64,000 nt of DNA from Pseudomonas sp. LP_7_YM (GCF_004364435.1 NZ_SOCT01000001.1:434001-498000); one strand, 5' to 3'. Counted from the stretch's first letter, positions 17,289 to 28,345 are shown. The notes: generated by a model from the letters alone, not told the origin. Numbers and translations: made by a program.

Positions 17289-20200
17289 TTATTTAACGAC
17301 GGCGTGCAGGGCCTCCACTGACGGTTGCCGGGAGGCGGCGCGGCAATGGACCACGACGCTATGTTGCACGCTGTCATCCTGCAGAACCAGGCCGCTGTCG
17401 CCGAGCGGTTCACCGTCGAGGATCATGACGGTCACCGCTCCCTCACCCCGACGCACATCGAAGTGATAAGGCGTGGTGCCGAAACGGTACTGCAGTTTGA
17501 AACCGGGCCAGTCGTCGGGGATCAACGGCTCGATGCGCAGCGACAGACCGTTGCGTAGCACCCCCAGCAGTGACTCTACGATCAAGCGGTACATCCAGCC
17601 CGCTGAACCTGTGTACCAGGTCCAGCCGCCGCGACCTGCATGGGGGGCAGCGCCGTAGACGTCGGCTGCCATGACGTAGGGTTCGACCTTATAGGTGTCG
17701 ACGCGCGGCATGTTCGCCGGGTGGGCGGGGTTGATCAGGTTCAGCACTTCCCACGCCTTGCCAGCGTCCCCGAGTTGCGCAAAGGCCATACCTGCCCAGA
17801 CCGCTGCGTGGGTGTATTGACCGCCGTTTTCCCGCACGCCAGTCACGTAGCCCTTGATATAGCCGGGGTCCAGAACACCGTTATCGAAAGGCGGATCGAG
17901 CAGCAGCACAGCGCGAATGTCAGGTTTGATCAGATGCTCCTCCAACGAGTGCATGGCCTGACGCTGCCGGCTTATCGAACCTGCGCCGGACAGTACCGAC
18001 CAGCTTTGCGCGATGGAGTCGATGCGGCACTCGACGTTGCCCGCCGAGCCCAGCACCTGACCATCGTCGAACCAGGCGCGGCGATACCAGGCGCCGTCCC
18101 AGGCGCTCTGCTCGAGGTTGCGTCCAAGCAGGGACGCATTGTCGCTGCAGAGCTGGGCGAACGGCGCATCGCCATGCAGACGCGCGGTCAAGGCGAACTG
18201 TTCAAGTACCTGATGGCTGAAGAAGCCCAGCCACACGCTCTCACCAATGCCATGCTGGCCGACGCGATTCATCCCGTCGTTCCAGTCGCCGCAGCCCATC
18301 AGCGGCAGCCCGCGCTGACCCCGGCGCAAGCTGTGCTCGATGGCACGAACACAATGTTGGTAAAGCGTTTCACGGGTTGGTGAGAGCCCCGGCAGGTCAT
18401 AATAGGATTCCTCACCCGCTGACAGTGCGCGGCCTTCCAGATAACCGGCAGATTCTTCCAGCACGCTGACATCACCCGTCAGCTCGATGTAACGGCTGGT
18501 CGCGGCGACCAGCCACAGGAAGTCATCGGAGCATGCGGTGCGTACGCCACGATTCATCGGCGGATGCCACCAGTGCTGCACGTCGCCTTCAAGGTATTGG
18601 TGGCTGGCACACAACAGCAAATGCGCGCGGACCGCAGCCGGGTCGGCATGGATCATCGCCATGCTGTCCTGCAACTGGTCGCGGAAACCGATGGCACCGC
18701 CTGACTGGTAATAGCCGCTGCGCGCCTGGAAGCGGCAGGCAATGACCTGATACATCAGCCAGCCGTTGACCATGACATCGACCGCCGCAGAGCCGGTTTC
18801 GACCCGAATGACGCCCAGCACGGACTGCCAGTGATCACGCACTTTCTGCAGTTCTGTGGCCGCCACCTGGGTACCCCTGAATTGCTGAACCCGCGTTGTG
18901 GCGGCCTGGCTCGAGCTCTCGGCCCCCAGACGCAGAATGACCTCCCGGGTTTCACCGGCCCCTAGCTCGACCGCGACTTGCAGCGCGGCGCAGGGATCCA
19001 GGCCACCCCCCATACGCCCGGACAACCCGGCATGGCGCATGGCTGCCGGGGCTGCGAGTGTGCCGCCGCGACCCAGAAACTCGGTACGGTCGCCACTGAC
19101 GCCGTGATCGACTGTGTCGGTATCGAAGAACGCCACACGTTCGGAAAACTCGACCGAGTAGGCATTGCGGGCGAAGAGCGCGCCGCTGGCCGGGTCCGCT
19201 TGGGTCACCACATGCATCGCCGATTTGCTGCGCAGGTCACCCAGCACCCACTCCACGTAGCCGGTGACGCTCAGTGAGCGATTGCGACCGGAGCGGTTGC
19301 TCAATAGCAGGCGCGAGAACTTGATCGGCGCATCCAGGGCCACGTAGATCCACAGTTCGCTGTGAATGCCGTCTTCTTCATGCTCGAACACGCTGTAGCC
19401 AAAGCCGTGGCGTGTTCGATAGGGGCCGCTGCCGGGGCAGGGTTGTGGTGTCGGGGACCAGAAGTGCCCGGTCTCTTCGTCACGCAGGTAAATGGCTTCG
19501 CCGCTGCGGTCGGTCACCGGGTCGTTGTGCCAGGGCGTCAGGCGGAACTCATGGGCGTTTTCGGCCCAGGTATAAGCGCTGCCGGCCTGGGACAGCACCG
19601 TGCCAAGGTACGGGTTGGCCAGCACGTTGACCCACGGCGCCGGCGTCGGCTGCGAAGCCAGGCCGGTGATGACGTATTCGCTGCCATCGGCACTGAAGCC
19701 GCCGTAAGCGTTGCCCAGCAGCAGTGCGCAAGGGGTCGACTGCGGCGCCCGAGGGTTTGCTTGATAAGGCCGGGTCGCCACGAAGGGGGCATACACTGGC
19801 ACCAGTCGACGGCGATGCAGCTGTTCGCTCAGCGTGCCCAGCTCTTCACTGAACACCAGCCTGGCCACCGACAGCACCAGGGTTCGATCTTCACTGGACA
19901 TCTGCTGGGTCTGGCGCACGAATATTCCGCCCGGACGATCCACCAGGGTCGCTTCACTGCCTGAGGTAACCAACCCCATGATCGCGTCCTGCAGCTGCTG
20001 ACGATAGCCAGCCTGGTCTTCGTTCCAGATCACCAGATCGACCACCAGACCCTTTTGCCGCCAGTAAGCGTGGGCCTGAACCAACTGCTGCACCAGCTCT
20101 ATGTTTTCCACGCTGCGGATCTGCAACAGCACGATCGGCAGATCGCCGGAAATGGCCTGGCCCCACAGCGCCGACTGGTTACGCCGGTTGGCGGTCAGTA

Positions 20201-23200
20201 CAGCGCCGCCCGCACGCATCGCCGCGTTGGCATAGAGCAACGAGGCAGCCATCTGCTCGAACAGCCGGGCATCCCTCAGTGAGGCATTGAGCTGGCGCAG
20301 CAGTACCTGGCTGTGAGTCCACGACAGATCGAAAACCCGATCCGCCAGATGACGGTCGCGGTATTTGTTGATCAGGAACAGGCAGCCGTCGCGGCTCTCG
20401 GCGACGCCGGTCACCAGGTCGATGGTGCCTTGCTGGCCGGGTTCCAGGGTCACTCGGCAGCGAATAGCCACGACAGGGTCCAGTACCGGTCCGGCGGTGC
20501 CGGACAGCAGCGTGCAGTCGGAATCCAGAGCGGCAGGGCTGACCAGGCTGCGATCACGACCGATGAATCGGGCGCGATCGGTTTCATACGAGATGGCATC
20601 CAGATCGACGCCATGGGCCGCCAGCAAGTGGCACATCCACGGCGTGGATTCGTCGCTGGCCCGGGGCCGTCGGCTGCAAACGATAGCCTGCAACTGCGGC
20701 AGCAACTCGGTCTGCACGAACAGCTTGCTGAACGCCGGATGCATGGCGTCGTTGCTTGGCGGGGTCAGCACCACTTCGGCGTAGGTGGTGATCTCCAGGG
20801 TTTTGGCAACCGAGGCTCGGTTGGTGATGTGCAGGCGGCGCAGCTCGATGTCGTCCTCGGGCGAGACGACGATCTCCATGTGGGTATCGAAATCCAGATT
20901 GCGCGCACGGAACTCGGCCCTTGAGTCGCTGAAAATCGCCTCATGACTTTCGGGGCGCTGCAGCGTGGGTTGATGCGCTGCCGACCAGAAGGTGCCGGTC
21001 TCGACATCGCGCAGGTAACAGAACATGCCCCAATTGTCCTGCGAGCCGTCTTCTTGCCAGCGCGTCAACGCCATGTCGTGGCGACGGCTGTAGCCACCGC
21101 CGGCACTGGTGAGCATGACGTGATAGCGACCGTTGGACAGCAGTTGCACCGCAGGGCGTTTGCGTCCGGGGTCGACGAATACCCGCAGCCCGGTGTCCTG
21201 GCCTTGGGCGCCATCGTCGGCGATAGGCGACTGCGCGGCCTGCAGATACGGTGCGGCAGCGCTGGGGATGCGTTCCTGCAACAGCAACAGGGTCGATTGC
21301 AGCGCCGGGTCAGCCTCGAACCGCCGTTGCATCGGCTGGTCGAGCAAAACGCTGGTCAAGGCCAACAGGCTCATGCCCTGATGGTGCGCCATGAAGGATT
21401 GGACGACGGCAAAGCGCTGGCCGCGAGGCAATCGGGCTTCGGTATAGTCGACGGCCTCGTAGAGGCCAAAACGCCCTGCAGAGCCTTGCTGGGCGAGGCG
21501 TTGCAGGTTCTTGCAGGCGGCATCGGCATCCACCATCAGTGCCAGTGCGCTGGCGTAGGGTGCGATCACGATGTCGTCGCTCAGGCCACGCTTGAGTCCT
21601 AGGCCCTGAACGCCGAAGGCGCGATATTGGTAATTGAAATTTGCATCGAGGGTGTAATAACCCGATTCCGAGACCCCCCAGGGAATGCCCAGATTATTGC
21701 CATGCTCGATTTGCACTGCGACCGCCGAGCGGCACGTCTGATCCAGCAGACTGCCATCGTAATTGGGCATCACCAGCATCGGCATCAGGTACTCGAACAT
21801 CGAGCCCGACCAGGACAGCAACGTGGGTATGCCGGCATTTTCACCCAGCAGCCGACCCAGGGTGAACCAGGCGCGCTGAGGGATCTGCCCTTGGGCAATG
21901 ACGACGAAGTTGGTCAAGCGTACTTCGGAGGCCAGAAGGTCGTAATGACCGGTATCCAGTCGGCGCTCGTCAGCGTTGTAGCCAATGACGAACAGGTCCC
22001 GGGGGCTGTCGTAGAGCAGCGAGAAATCCATTTGCGCCAGCGATGTGGCCAGTGAGGCGAGGCGGTCAAGGTTTTCCAGACGTTGCGTTGCAGCGGCGCG
22101 TACTGGCTCGACGGCCGAGCGGTGTTCATCTGCCCAGTGCGCCAGATCCAGGGAGGCCAGCTGACGCAGGCTATACGGGGTAGACGGTATGGCTGAATGA
22201 GCCGTGGCGAGCGGCGCCGGCAGCCGATAGCGCTGCAACTCTTCGCTCCAGTCCAGGCACTGGCGGGTGAATGCGTCCCGCCAGTATTGGCTTTCATCGT
22301 CGCTTTGGGATGGTGCCTCGGCGATCAGGGTGCTCGCGGCGTGCAGCATCTCGGTGAGGTCATCGATGTCCAGAGCCTGGGAAAGCTGCTCAAGGCGCTT
22401 TCGCAGTTCGTTGAGTGCTTCATTCTCGATGCCTGCTGCCTGCTGTGCCTCGGCAAGGGTATCGAGAGTGTCTTGCAGGCCTTTGGCCATGGCCGGGCCG
22501 AACAGTGGCGCATCGGCCAATTGCACCAGGCCGGTGCGCAGGGTCAACAGCAGACCGACGAGGTTGCCGCTGTCGACGGTGGAGATGTAAAGCGGGCGCA
22601 GCGGTTCGCAGGTTTGGGTGTCGTACCAGTTATAAAAGTGCTGCTGATGACGTTCCAGCCCGTTCATGCTGTCCAGTGACGCTGCCAGCCGGGTCAGCAA
22701 GCGCTCGGTGCTCAGGTAACCAAAATCGTGAGCCGCCAGATGGGCGAGCAGCGCCATGCCCATGTTGGTCGGCGAGGTGCGATGCGCGATCGCCGGTTTC
22801 GGGTCTTCCTGCACGTTGTCCGGTGGCAACCAGTTGTCCTGCGGGCCGACATAGTGGTCGAAGAACGCCCAGGTCTTGCGGCTCAATACGCGCAGAAAGC
22901 GCAGCTCTTCGTTTGAGGGGGTGAACACCGATGGTCGAGGAGATGCACTGAGTCGCCATGCCAGCCAGGGGCCGGCCAGCCACGCCAGCAAAACCGGGCT
23001 TGCGATGGCCAGCGCCAGCGGGTGGATGATCAGAATGCCTGCGCAAACCAGGGCTGCGAAGGGCCCCAGCCACATCTGCCGATACAGACCGCAGAGACTG
23101 TTGCCCAAGGTGCGCTCGACTTCACGAGAAGGCTGCCATTGCAACAGCAGGCGACGGCTGAAGCCGATACGCCACAACGAGCGCAGGATTGCATCGGCAC

Positions 23201-25949
23201 TGTAATACATCTCGAAGGGCAGCCAGGCGATGGTCAGGCAGGCGCAGGCCAGGTCGTGGGCCAGATGCCGTGACACAGCCCCAAGATGTGGGCGGTAGGG
23301 TACGTCGGGGGGGACATACAGCAGGTCGGTCAGCGCTCGAAGCATGGGCTGAATGATCAGCAGCCCGGCCACCGTCACGGTCCACTCCAATGGCGCGCTG
23401 CTGGCGAACCAGCCCCAGGTCAGCATCAACAATAGCGCCAGCGGCTCCAGACTCCGACGCAGGTTGTCGAGGATCTTCCAGCGCGCCATGAGGCTGAGGC
23501 GATTGGGCGCCCATACGCCATCGGCATTGCGTGCGCGGGGCAGCGTCCAGGGCAGCAACTGCCAGTCACCGCGAATCCAGCGATGTCGGCGCTTGACGTC
23601 CACCGCGTAGCGCGATGGATATTGCTCGTAAAGCTGCACGTCACTGAGCAGCCCTGCGCGGGCGTAACACCCCTCGATCAGGTCGTGGCTGAGAATCTGG
23701 TTATCCGGCAGGCAGCCTTCCAGGGCCTGAGTGAATGCGTCGACGTCATAAATGCCTTTGCCGATGAATGAGCCTTGCTGAAACATGTCCTGATACACGT
23801 CCGACACTGCCCGGGTGTACGGGTCCACACCCGCATCGCTGCCGAACAGGCGGGCATAGATCGAGCGTGTGGCGCTGGTCAGGCTGATACCCACGCGTGG
23901 CTGCAGGACCGCATAGCCGGACACGATCTGTTGATTGGCGTCGTTGAAAACCGGTCGGTTCAGCGGATGCATCATCGCTGCCACGCACTGGCGGGCAGTA
24001 TCGCGCGGCAGCAGCGTGTCGGTGTCCAGAGTAATGACGTAACGCACGCTCTGTAATGGCTCGATATCCCCGACGATCGACTGGAATCGCTCCCGTCCTT
24101 GGCCACGTAACAGGGTATTGAGTTCGACCAGCTTGCCGCGCTTGCGCTCGTGGCCCATCCAGACCTGCTCGCTTGGGTTCCAGAGACGCGGGCGATGCAG
24201 CAGGAAAAAACGGTCGCCGTGCTCATCGGCGTATTTTTCATTGAGCGAGGTAATCGCCTGGTTGCCTTTGGCGAGCAGCTCGGCGTCCAGCGGTTCGGAC
24301 GCTTGAGCCGCGTCAAGAAAGTCGCTGAGCAGGGCGAAATAGAGGTTGCGGTCGCGGTTGGCCAGAAAGCGCACTTCCAGACCTTCCACCAGTTCGTCGA
24401 CATCCGCCAGCGTGGCGATCAGCGTCGGAATGACCACCAGGGTGCGGGCGCTGTCGGGAATGCCGCTGGCGTAATCCATTTTCGGCAGTACGGCAGGCGG
24501 CATGCTGAACGTCACCAGCCAGTTGATCAGGCTGATGGCCAGTCGGCTGGTCATGATCAGACACGGAATGGCCAGCAGCAGTGCGCTGGCCCACGCCCGG
24601 TCGCCAGCGGCGGAAGCGAGCAGGGGCCAGGCGAATACCAGCGTCAGGAACGCGATGGGCGCCAGGTAGAACATGATCGGTGACAGCAGCACCAGACGCT
24701 TCCAGTGCTCATGAATCGGCACCCTGGCAGCGAGTTGTCGTTCAAGGGTCCAAAGCCCTGCGCTGATCAGGTAATAACCGACGTGATGCGCGAGCCGGTC
24801 GCCGGGAGCGCTGTCACGTTGCTGTGAGGCCAGATCGATAGCCGCACGGGCCACCTGAATCTCCGAGTATCCAGCGCTGCGTCTGGCCAGCCGTTCAATG
24901 ACATGTCGATAGCTGTCGCGCGTGCTGAAATCCATCGCCGGGTAAATCCGTGCTGGATCTTCAGCCAGGGTCTGCTCGACATGGCTCATCCTCTCCACGA
25001 ACTCACGCCAGTCGGTGGCCGACAACACACGCAGGCTGCCGATGCTGTTGCCGATGGAGACCTGATCGGCCGCTTGCTGTTGCGCATCGAGTTGCACCTG
25101 ACGCTCGATGCTGGAGCCGGTCTCGCTGAGCACTTGCTCGATCCAGTTCAACGGCATGGCCAGGGCTGCGCTTTGCCCCTGAAGGCGCCTTGTGAACTCG
25201 GCGACGAAGGCTGCGGTTATCGGTGGCGCCGAGCGGGCCATGTCGGCGACGGTGAGCACCACGCTCTTGCTGTCCTGCTCGGAAATTTCGATCAGGCGCT
25301 CGGCCCAGTCGTCGGCAAGGTTGCGCTCGTCGGCATTGGCCATCACCCGGGACGCGACGCGGCGCAGGTTTTCGATCAGCGCCAGGCGCAACATGATCGG
25401 GATCGCCCATAACTCGCCAAGGGCCAGCGGCATCACCGTTTGATAGGACTCAATGAAACGGCTCAGGCTCTGCTCATCAACGCGCCCGTCGCCATGGGAG
25501 ATGGTTTCCAGGGCGATGTCATAGACCCGTGGCAGCCCGGCAGACGGACCATTGCTCAGGCGTGGCAACTCGCGGCTGTAGCCTTTGGGCAGATGGGTTC
25601 TGGCGGTGCGAATGTGGTCTTCGACCAGAAAGTAATTGTCCAGTAGCCATTCTGCTGCCGGCGTCACCCGGCGACTGGATTTCTGTGCCTGGGCCAACGC
25701 TGTGCAGCTGCGCACGAGCAATTGTTCGTTGTCGTCGAGTCGGCTCAGCATCGAGTCGCGTGCCGACAGGGCACTCAGGCGATGCAGCCCGGCCAGCGCT
25801 ATGCCGTGGCTGGCCATCTGGTCGGCGCTGAACAGCTCTGAGCGCAGGATGGCTTCGTATTCGAATCGTGGGGAGGAGGATTGGCCGGTTCGGCAAAAAT
25901 CAAGGGTGCGGACGGCTGTTTTCTGTATGCGTGTCCATATGCTGTTCAT
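17289..25949 (-). CDS. ndvB: Cyclic beta-1,2-glucan synthase (NdvB/ChvB-like)
   Basis: A 2886-residue multidomain membrane protein, the full size of the Brucella/Agrobacterium/Rhizobium cyclic glucan synthases. Order seen: an N-terminal cytoplasmic part; membrane segments from about residue 425; a GT84 glycosyltransferase with LDTDTLLPRDT near 642 and RHRWIRGDWQ near 791; further membrane segments (about 840-990); a glucoamylase-like central domain; two carbohydrate-binding supersandwich regions; and a C-terminal GH94 phosphorylase domain with CGDWNDGMN near 2558. In the family the protein starts, extends, cyclises and trims the glucan at the inner membrane. The product is a periplasmic osmoregulated glucan. 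No frameshift is visible. The similarly named P. aeruginosa ndvB is a different, much smaller gene. Confidence 0.93.
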   Translation of the reverse strand: MNSIWTRIQKTAVRTLDFCRTGQSSSPRFEYEAILRSELFSADQMASHGIALAGLHRLSALSARDSMLSRLDDNEQLLVRSCTALAQAQKSSRRVTPAAEWLLDNYFLVEDHIRTARTHLPKGYSRELPRLSNGPSAGLPRVYDIALETISHGDGRVDEQSLSRFIESYQTVMPLALGELWAIPIMLRLALIENLRRVASRVMANADERNLADDWAERLIEISEQDSKSVVLTVADMARSAPPITAAFVAEFTRRLQGQSAALAMPLNWIEQVLSETGSSIERQVQLDAQQQAADQVSIGNSIGSLRVLSATDWREFVERMSHVEQTLAEDPARIYPAMDFSTRDSYRHVIERLARRSAGYSEIQVARAAIDLASQQRDSAPGDRLAHHVGYYLISAGLWTLERQLAARVPIHEHWKRLVLLSPIMFYLAPIAFLTLVFAWPLLASAAGDRAWASALLLAIPCLIMTSRLAISLINWLVTFSMPPAVLPKMDYASGIPDSARTLVVIPTLIATLADVDELVEGLEVRFLANRDRNLYFALLSDFLDAAQASEPLDAELLAKGNQAITSLNEKYADEHGDRFFLLHRPRLWNPSEQVWMGHERKRGKLVELNTLLRGQGRERFQSIVGDIEPLQSVRYVITLDTDTLLPRDTARQCVAAMMHPLNRPVFNDANQQIVSGYAVLQPRVGISLTSATRSIYARLFGSDAGVDPYTRAVSDVYQDMFQQGSFIGKGIYDVDAFTQALEGCLPDNQILSHDLIEGCYARAGLLSDVQLYEQYPSRYAVDVKRRHRWIRGDWQLLPWTLPRARNADGVWAPNRLSLMARWKILDNLRRSLEPLALLLMLTWGWFASSAPLEWTVTVAGLLIIQPMLRALTDLLYVPPDVPYRPHLGAVSRHLAHDLACACLTIAWLPFEMYYSADAILRSLWRIGFSRRLLLQWQPSREVERTLGNSLCGLYRQMWLGPFAALVCAGILIIHPLALAIASPVLLAWLAGPWLAWRLSASPRPSVFTPSNEELRFLRVLSRKTWAFFDHYVGPQDNWLPPDNVQEDPKPAIAHRTSPTNMGMALLAHLAAHDFGYLSTERLLTRLAASLDSMNGLERHQQHFYNWYDTQTCEPLRPLYISTVDSGNLVGLLLTLRTGLVQLADAPLFGPAMAKGLQDTLDTLAEAQQAAGIENEALNELRKRLEQLSQALDIDDLTEMLHAASTLIAEAPSQSDDESQYWRDAFTRQCLDWSEELQRYRLPAPLATAHSAIPSTPYSLRQLASLDLAHWADEHRSAVEPVRAAATQRLENLDRLASLATSLAQMDFSLLYDSPRDLFVIGYNADERRLDTGHYDLLASEVRLTNFVVIAQGQIPQRAWFTLGRLLGENAGIPTLLSWSGSMFEYLMPMLVMPNYDGSLLDQTCRSAVAVQIEHGNNLGIPWGVSESGYYTLDANFNYQYRAFGVQGLGLKRGLSDDIVIAPYASALALMVDADAACKNLQRLAQQGSAGRFGLYEAVDYTEARLPRGQRFAVVQSFMAHHQGMSLLALTSVLLDQPMQRRFEADPALQSTLLLLQERIPSAAAPYLQAAQSPIADDGAQGQDTGLRVFVDPGRKRPAVQLLSNGRYHVMLTSAGGGYSRRHDMALTRWQEDGSQDNWGMFCYLRDVETGTFWSAAHQPTLQRPESHEAIFSDSRAEFRARNLDFDTHMEIVVSPEDDIELRRLHITNRASVAKTLEITTYAEVVLTPPSNDAMHPAFSKLFVQTELLPQLQAIVCSRRPRASDESTPWMCHLLAAHGVDLDAISYETDRARFIGRDRSLVSPAALDSDCTLLSGTAGPVLDPVVAIRCRVTLEPGQQGTIDLVTGVAESRDGCLFLINKYRDRHLADRVFDLSWTHSQVLLRQLNASLRDARLFEQMAASLLYANAAMRAGGAVLTANRRNQSALWGQAISGDLPIVLLQIRSVENIELVQQLVQAHAYWRQKGLVVDLVIWNEDQAGYRQQLQDAIMGLVTSGSEATLVDRPGGIFVRQTQQMSSEDRTLVLSVARLVFSEELGTLSEQLHRRRLVPVYAPFVATRPYQANPRAPQSTPCALLLGNAYGGFSADGSEYVITGLASQPTPAPWVNVLANPYLGTVLSQAGSAYTWAENAHEFRLTPWHNDPVTDRSGEAIYLRDEETGHFWSPTPQPCPGSGPYRTRHGFGYSVFEHEEDGIHSELWIYVALDAPIKFSRLLLSNRSGRNRSLSVTGYVEWVLGDLRSKSAMHVVTQADPASGALFARNAYSVEFSERVAFFDTDTVDHGVSGDRTEFLGRGGTLAAPAAMRHAGLSGRMGGGLDPCAALQVAVELGAGETREVILRLGAESSSQAATTRVQQFRGTQVAATELQKVRDHWQSVLGVIRVETGSAAVDVMVNGWLMYQVIACRFQARSGYYQSGGAIGFRDQLQDSMAMIHADPAAVRAHLLLCASHQYLEGDVQHWWHPPMNRGVRTACSDDFLWLVAATSRYIELTGDVSVLEESAGYLEGRALSAGEESYYDLPGLSPTRETLYQHCVRAIEHSLRRGQRGLPLMGCGDWNDGMNRVGQHGIGESVWLGFFSHQVLEQFALTARLHGDAPFAQLCSDNASLLGRNLEQSAWDGAWYRRAWFDDGQVLGSAGNVECRIDSIAQSWSVLSGAGSISRQRQAMHSLEEHLIKPDIRAVLLLDPPFDNGVLDPGYIKGYVTGVRENGGQYTHAAVWAGMAFAQLGDAGKAWEVLNLINPAHPANMPRVDTYKVEPYVMAADVYGAAPHAGRGGWTWYTGSAGWMYRLIVESLLGVLRNGLSLRIEPLIPDDWPGFKLQYRFGTTPYHFDVRRGEGAVTVMILDGEPLGDSGLVLQDDSVQHSVVVHCRAASRQPSVEALHAVVK

Positions 25950-26395
25950 AGAATCTCAGGTCTGAATGCGCCCTGCGGATAGCGCATTTGAGAGGTGCAC
26001 CAACGCATCGCGCCAGCACCGAGCAGCGCCTTTGGGACGTAGCTTTGCAGCCGTGAGTGTGGGTCGTGCCTGGTTACGCTGTCTGTGCGCTGGCGCACAT
26101 AGCGGGGTGCCGTGGCAGCTCGCTATGCCCTGCGGCTAGCGCGTGATACCGATCAGTGACCCTGTGCATACGCTGATTTTGAGACGCGTTATCGAGGCCG
26201 ATGACTGAGTTGCCATTCAAGATCTCACGCCAGCGGTCACAGCCCTGCCGTCCCGACAACGGCAGGCTCTGCGCGATGCCATCGCGCCGGAAAAAAATCG
26301 TGGTGAAACTCCTGCTGTGCAAGACGTCCGAGGCTGCGACGGCAGCAACAGGGGTGAGTCAGCCAATGAACTGTCCGCTGACCCACCACCTTGCT
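25950..26395. other. Intergenic region upstream of the glucan synthase
   Basis: These 446 bases hold no credible gene. Two hairpins are visible: TGTGCGC-TG-GCGCACA (26084-26099) and CCTGCCGT/ACGGCAGG (26244-26266). The second, about 300 bp upstream of the glucan synthase start and 130 bp past the M20 peptidase stop, could terminate the peptidase transcript but has no U-run. The glucan synthase promoter should lie here; I could not pick one. Confidence 0.6.
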
Positions 26396-28135
26396 TCAGA
26401 GCTTCGGCAATTGTCCGATGCGGCTCATCATTTCGGTCACGATCTGCAAGTCCAGCAGGAACTGCTCGGTGGTCTTGAACTCGTTGTCGGTGTGTCCGGT
26501 GTATTTCACTTCGGGACGCGCAAGGCCGAACTGCACGCCGTTGGGCAACTCATGGACCGACGTGGCCCCGGCAGAGGTGCCGAAGGTGTGCGCCATGCCC
26601 AGGTTCTCGGACGCCACTGCAAGCAGCGCTTTGACCCATTCGCCTTGCGGATTGCGGTACATCGGTTCGGCAATCGAGTAATCGAAGGCAGGCGTGATGT
26701 GGGTTTTCTGCGCCCAGGCATCGAGCTTTCCAGCGATTTCAGACTTCAAAACCTGAGGTGACTTGCCTTTCGGCACCCGCAGATTAACCGCCAGTTTGAA
26801 GGCTTTGTCATCCATCGCCACGTAGGTCAATGATGCCGTCAGCGGGCCCATGAATTGATCGGAAAAGCCTACGCCCAACTTGCCACCCAGATAATCCAGG
26901 CCCCAGTTATCGGCGGCGTAGCGAGCGGCATCGGTGATCTGGTTGTGCTTGAGCGCGACCTTGCCGTCGAGGCTGTTGAGGAAGTCCAGCATCCTGGCCA
27001 CCGGATTGACCCCTGACTGCGGCTCGGACGAATGCGCAGACACGCCGGCTACCGTCAGATTGACGTCCTTGCCTTCAACCTTGGCGCTCACTTCGAAATC
27101 GCCGCCATTGCGCTGGACATAGTCGGCGCCAACCTTTTGCAGGTCGGCTGCAAGTTCCTCGGGTTTGTCGGTCAACAGCATGGCGACCGATCTCGACGGA
27201 ATCTGGTTGGTCGCCATGCCGCCGGTCACCGACGCTAATTCCGCACCTTCGCCGTCGGCCTTGCGACGTGTAAAGGTCGCCATGACGGTACCGTAGCCTT
27301 TTTCGGCAATCACCACCGGGTAGCCGCCGTCCAGTGCCAGGTTGTATTCAGGCACAGGGTTGCGTTCGAAGTAATAGGGAATCGCGTCACCGGCGGTTTC
27401 TTCCGTGGTGTCGATCAGGAGCTTGAAGTTGCGCGCCAGCGGCAGCTTCTCCTCCTTGATGACCTTCATCGCGTACAGCGCCACCACGATGCCGTTCTTG
27501 TCATCCTCGGTGCCGCGACCGTACATGCGGTCGCCGATCAGTGTGACCTTGAACGGATCGAGGCGGGTGCCATCCTTGAGCACCCAGTTTTCCGGTGTCA
27601 CGGGCACCACGTCGGCGTGGGCATGAATCCCGACCACTTCCTTGCCCGCACCTTGGAGGGAAATTTCGTAGACCCGGTTGTCGACGTTGCGGAAGTTCAG
27701 ATTGAAAGATTCGGCGAGGGCCTTGATCTTTTCGGCGATCTGGATGAACGCAGGGTTGTCATGCTGAGCGACACCTTCCTTGGCGACAGTAGGGATTTCC
27801 ACCAGTTCACGCAGGGTTTGGGTCGCCGCATTGCCATATTTCACTCGCGCATACAAACCCAGAAGGCGGTGGATTTCGTTTTGCTGCGCGGCGGAAAGCG
27901 TCTTGTCGCCAAGGAATGCATTGATGGCCGGGGCCAGATTGTCGGCTTTTGCAACCTCGCTATTGGCGACATGGCCCAGAAACTGTCTGAAGTCAGTGGC
28001 CGATGCATCGCTGAACGTCTTGAGGATCGTAGCGCTCTGTTGAGCCGTCAGATTGGTGGAAGCAGAGGCGGCGAACGACGAAAGGCTCGCCAGCACCAAT
28101 ATGGCAGCAGCCAGGTGCTTGAGGGGGGAATTCAT
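26396..28135 (-). CDS. Exported M20 family dipeptidase
   Basis: A 579-residue zinc peptidase with a signal peptide (NSPLKHLAAAILVLASLSSF, cleavage near ASA). M20 motifs are GIHAHADVVPVTPENW (first metal His and Asp), GRGTEDDKNGIV (bridging Asp), DTTEETAGDAIPYYF (catalytic Glu pair) and AHTFGTSAGATSVHE near the C-terminus (last metal ligand). A dimerisation domain with AGVSAHSSEPQSGVNPVAR is inserted. It should act in the periplasm on dipeptides or small peptides; the PepV-like form is the closest familiar type. The start at the second ATG keeps AAGGA at 12 bases; the ATG four codons earlier has no spacing for it. Confidence 0.88.
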   Translation of the reverse strand: MNSPLKHLAAAILVLASLSSFAASASTNLTAQQSATILKTFSDASATDFRQFLGHVANSEVAKADNLAPAINAFLGDKTLSAAQQNEIHRLLGLYARVKYGNAATQTLRELVEIPTVAKEGVAQHDNPAFIQIAEKIKALAESFNLNFRNVDNRVYEISLQGAGKEVVGIHAHADVVPVTPENWVLKDGTRLDPFKVTLIGDRMYGRGTEDDKNGIVVALYAMKVIKEEKLPLARNFKLLIDTTEETAGDAIPYYFERNPVPEYNLALDGGYPVVIAEKGYGTVMATFTRRKADGEGAELASVTGGMATNQIPSRSVAMLLTDKPEELAADLQKVGADYVQRNGGDFEVSAKVEGKDVNLTVAGVSAHSSEPQSGVNPVARMLDFLNSLDGKVALKHNQITDAARYAADNWGLDYLGGKLGVGFSDQFMGPLTASLTYVAMDDKAFKLAVNLRVPKGKSPQVLKSEIAGKLDAWAQKTHITPAFDYSIAEPMYRNPQGEWVKALLAVASENLGMAHTFGTSAGATSVHELPNGVQFGLARPEVKYTGHTDNEFKTTEQFLLDLQIVTEMMSRIGQLPKL

Positions 28136-28313
28136 TGCTTGAGGCATTCCTTTGCAGGCGGGTTAAAAAGGGAATCTGATCGGTCGATCAGAAAGGTAGC
28201 AAGCTAACATCTCCACCGAATGACGGGAAAGCCCTGTCTGCAGATGTGTCGCGTCGAGGGGCGCAAGCGGCGCAGATTGCATAGGAGGAGGGGGTGTAGG
28301 GCGGGGTTCGGCA

Positions 28314-28338
28314 AAGCCGCCTCAGGGTGAGGCGGCTT
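28314..28338 (-). terminator. Terminator hairpin after the ProP-like gene
   Basis: AAGCCGCCTCA (28314-28324) pairs perfectly with TGAGGCGGCTT (28328-28338) around a GGG loop, 8 bp past the stop of the minus-strand transporter. Only a short U tract follows on that strand. Confidence 0.65.
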
Positions 28339-28345
28339 CTCGCTG

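Noticed and set aside
17289..25949. Possibility that the 2886-residue glucan synthase is two fused or frameshifted genes
   Set aside because: The frame is continuous, domains follow the known NdvB/ChvB order and the length equals the family length.
26074..26322. 82-codon minus-strand frame upstream of the glucan synthase
   Set aside because: No conserved features and no convincing start; it lies in a region with hairpins typical of spacer DNA.
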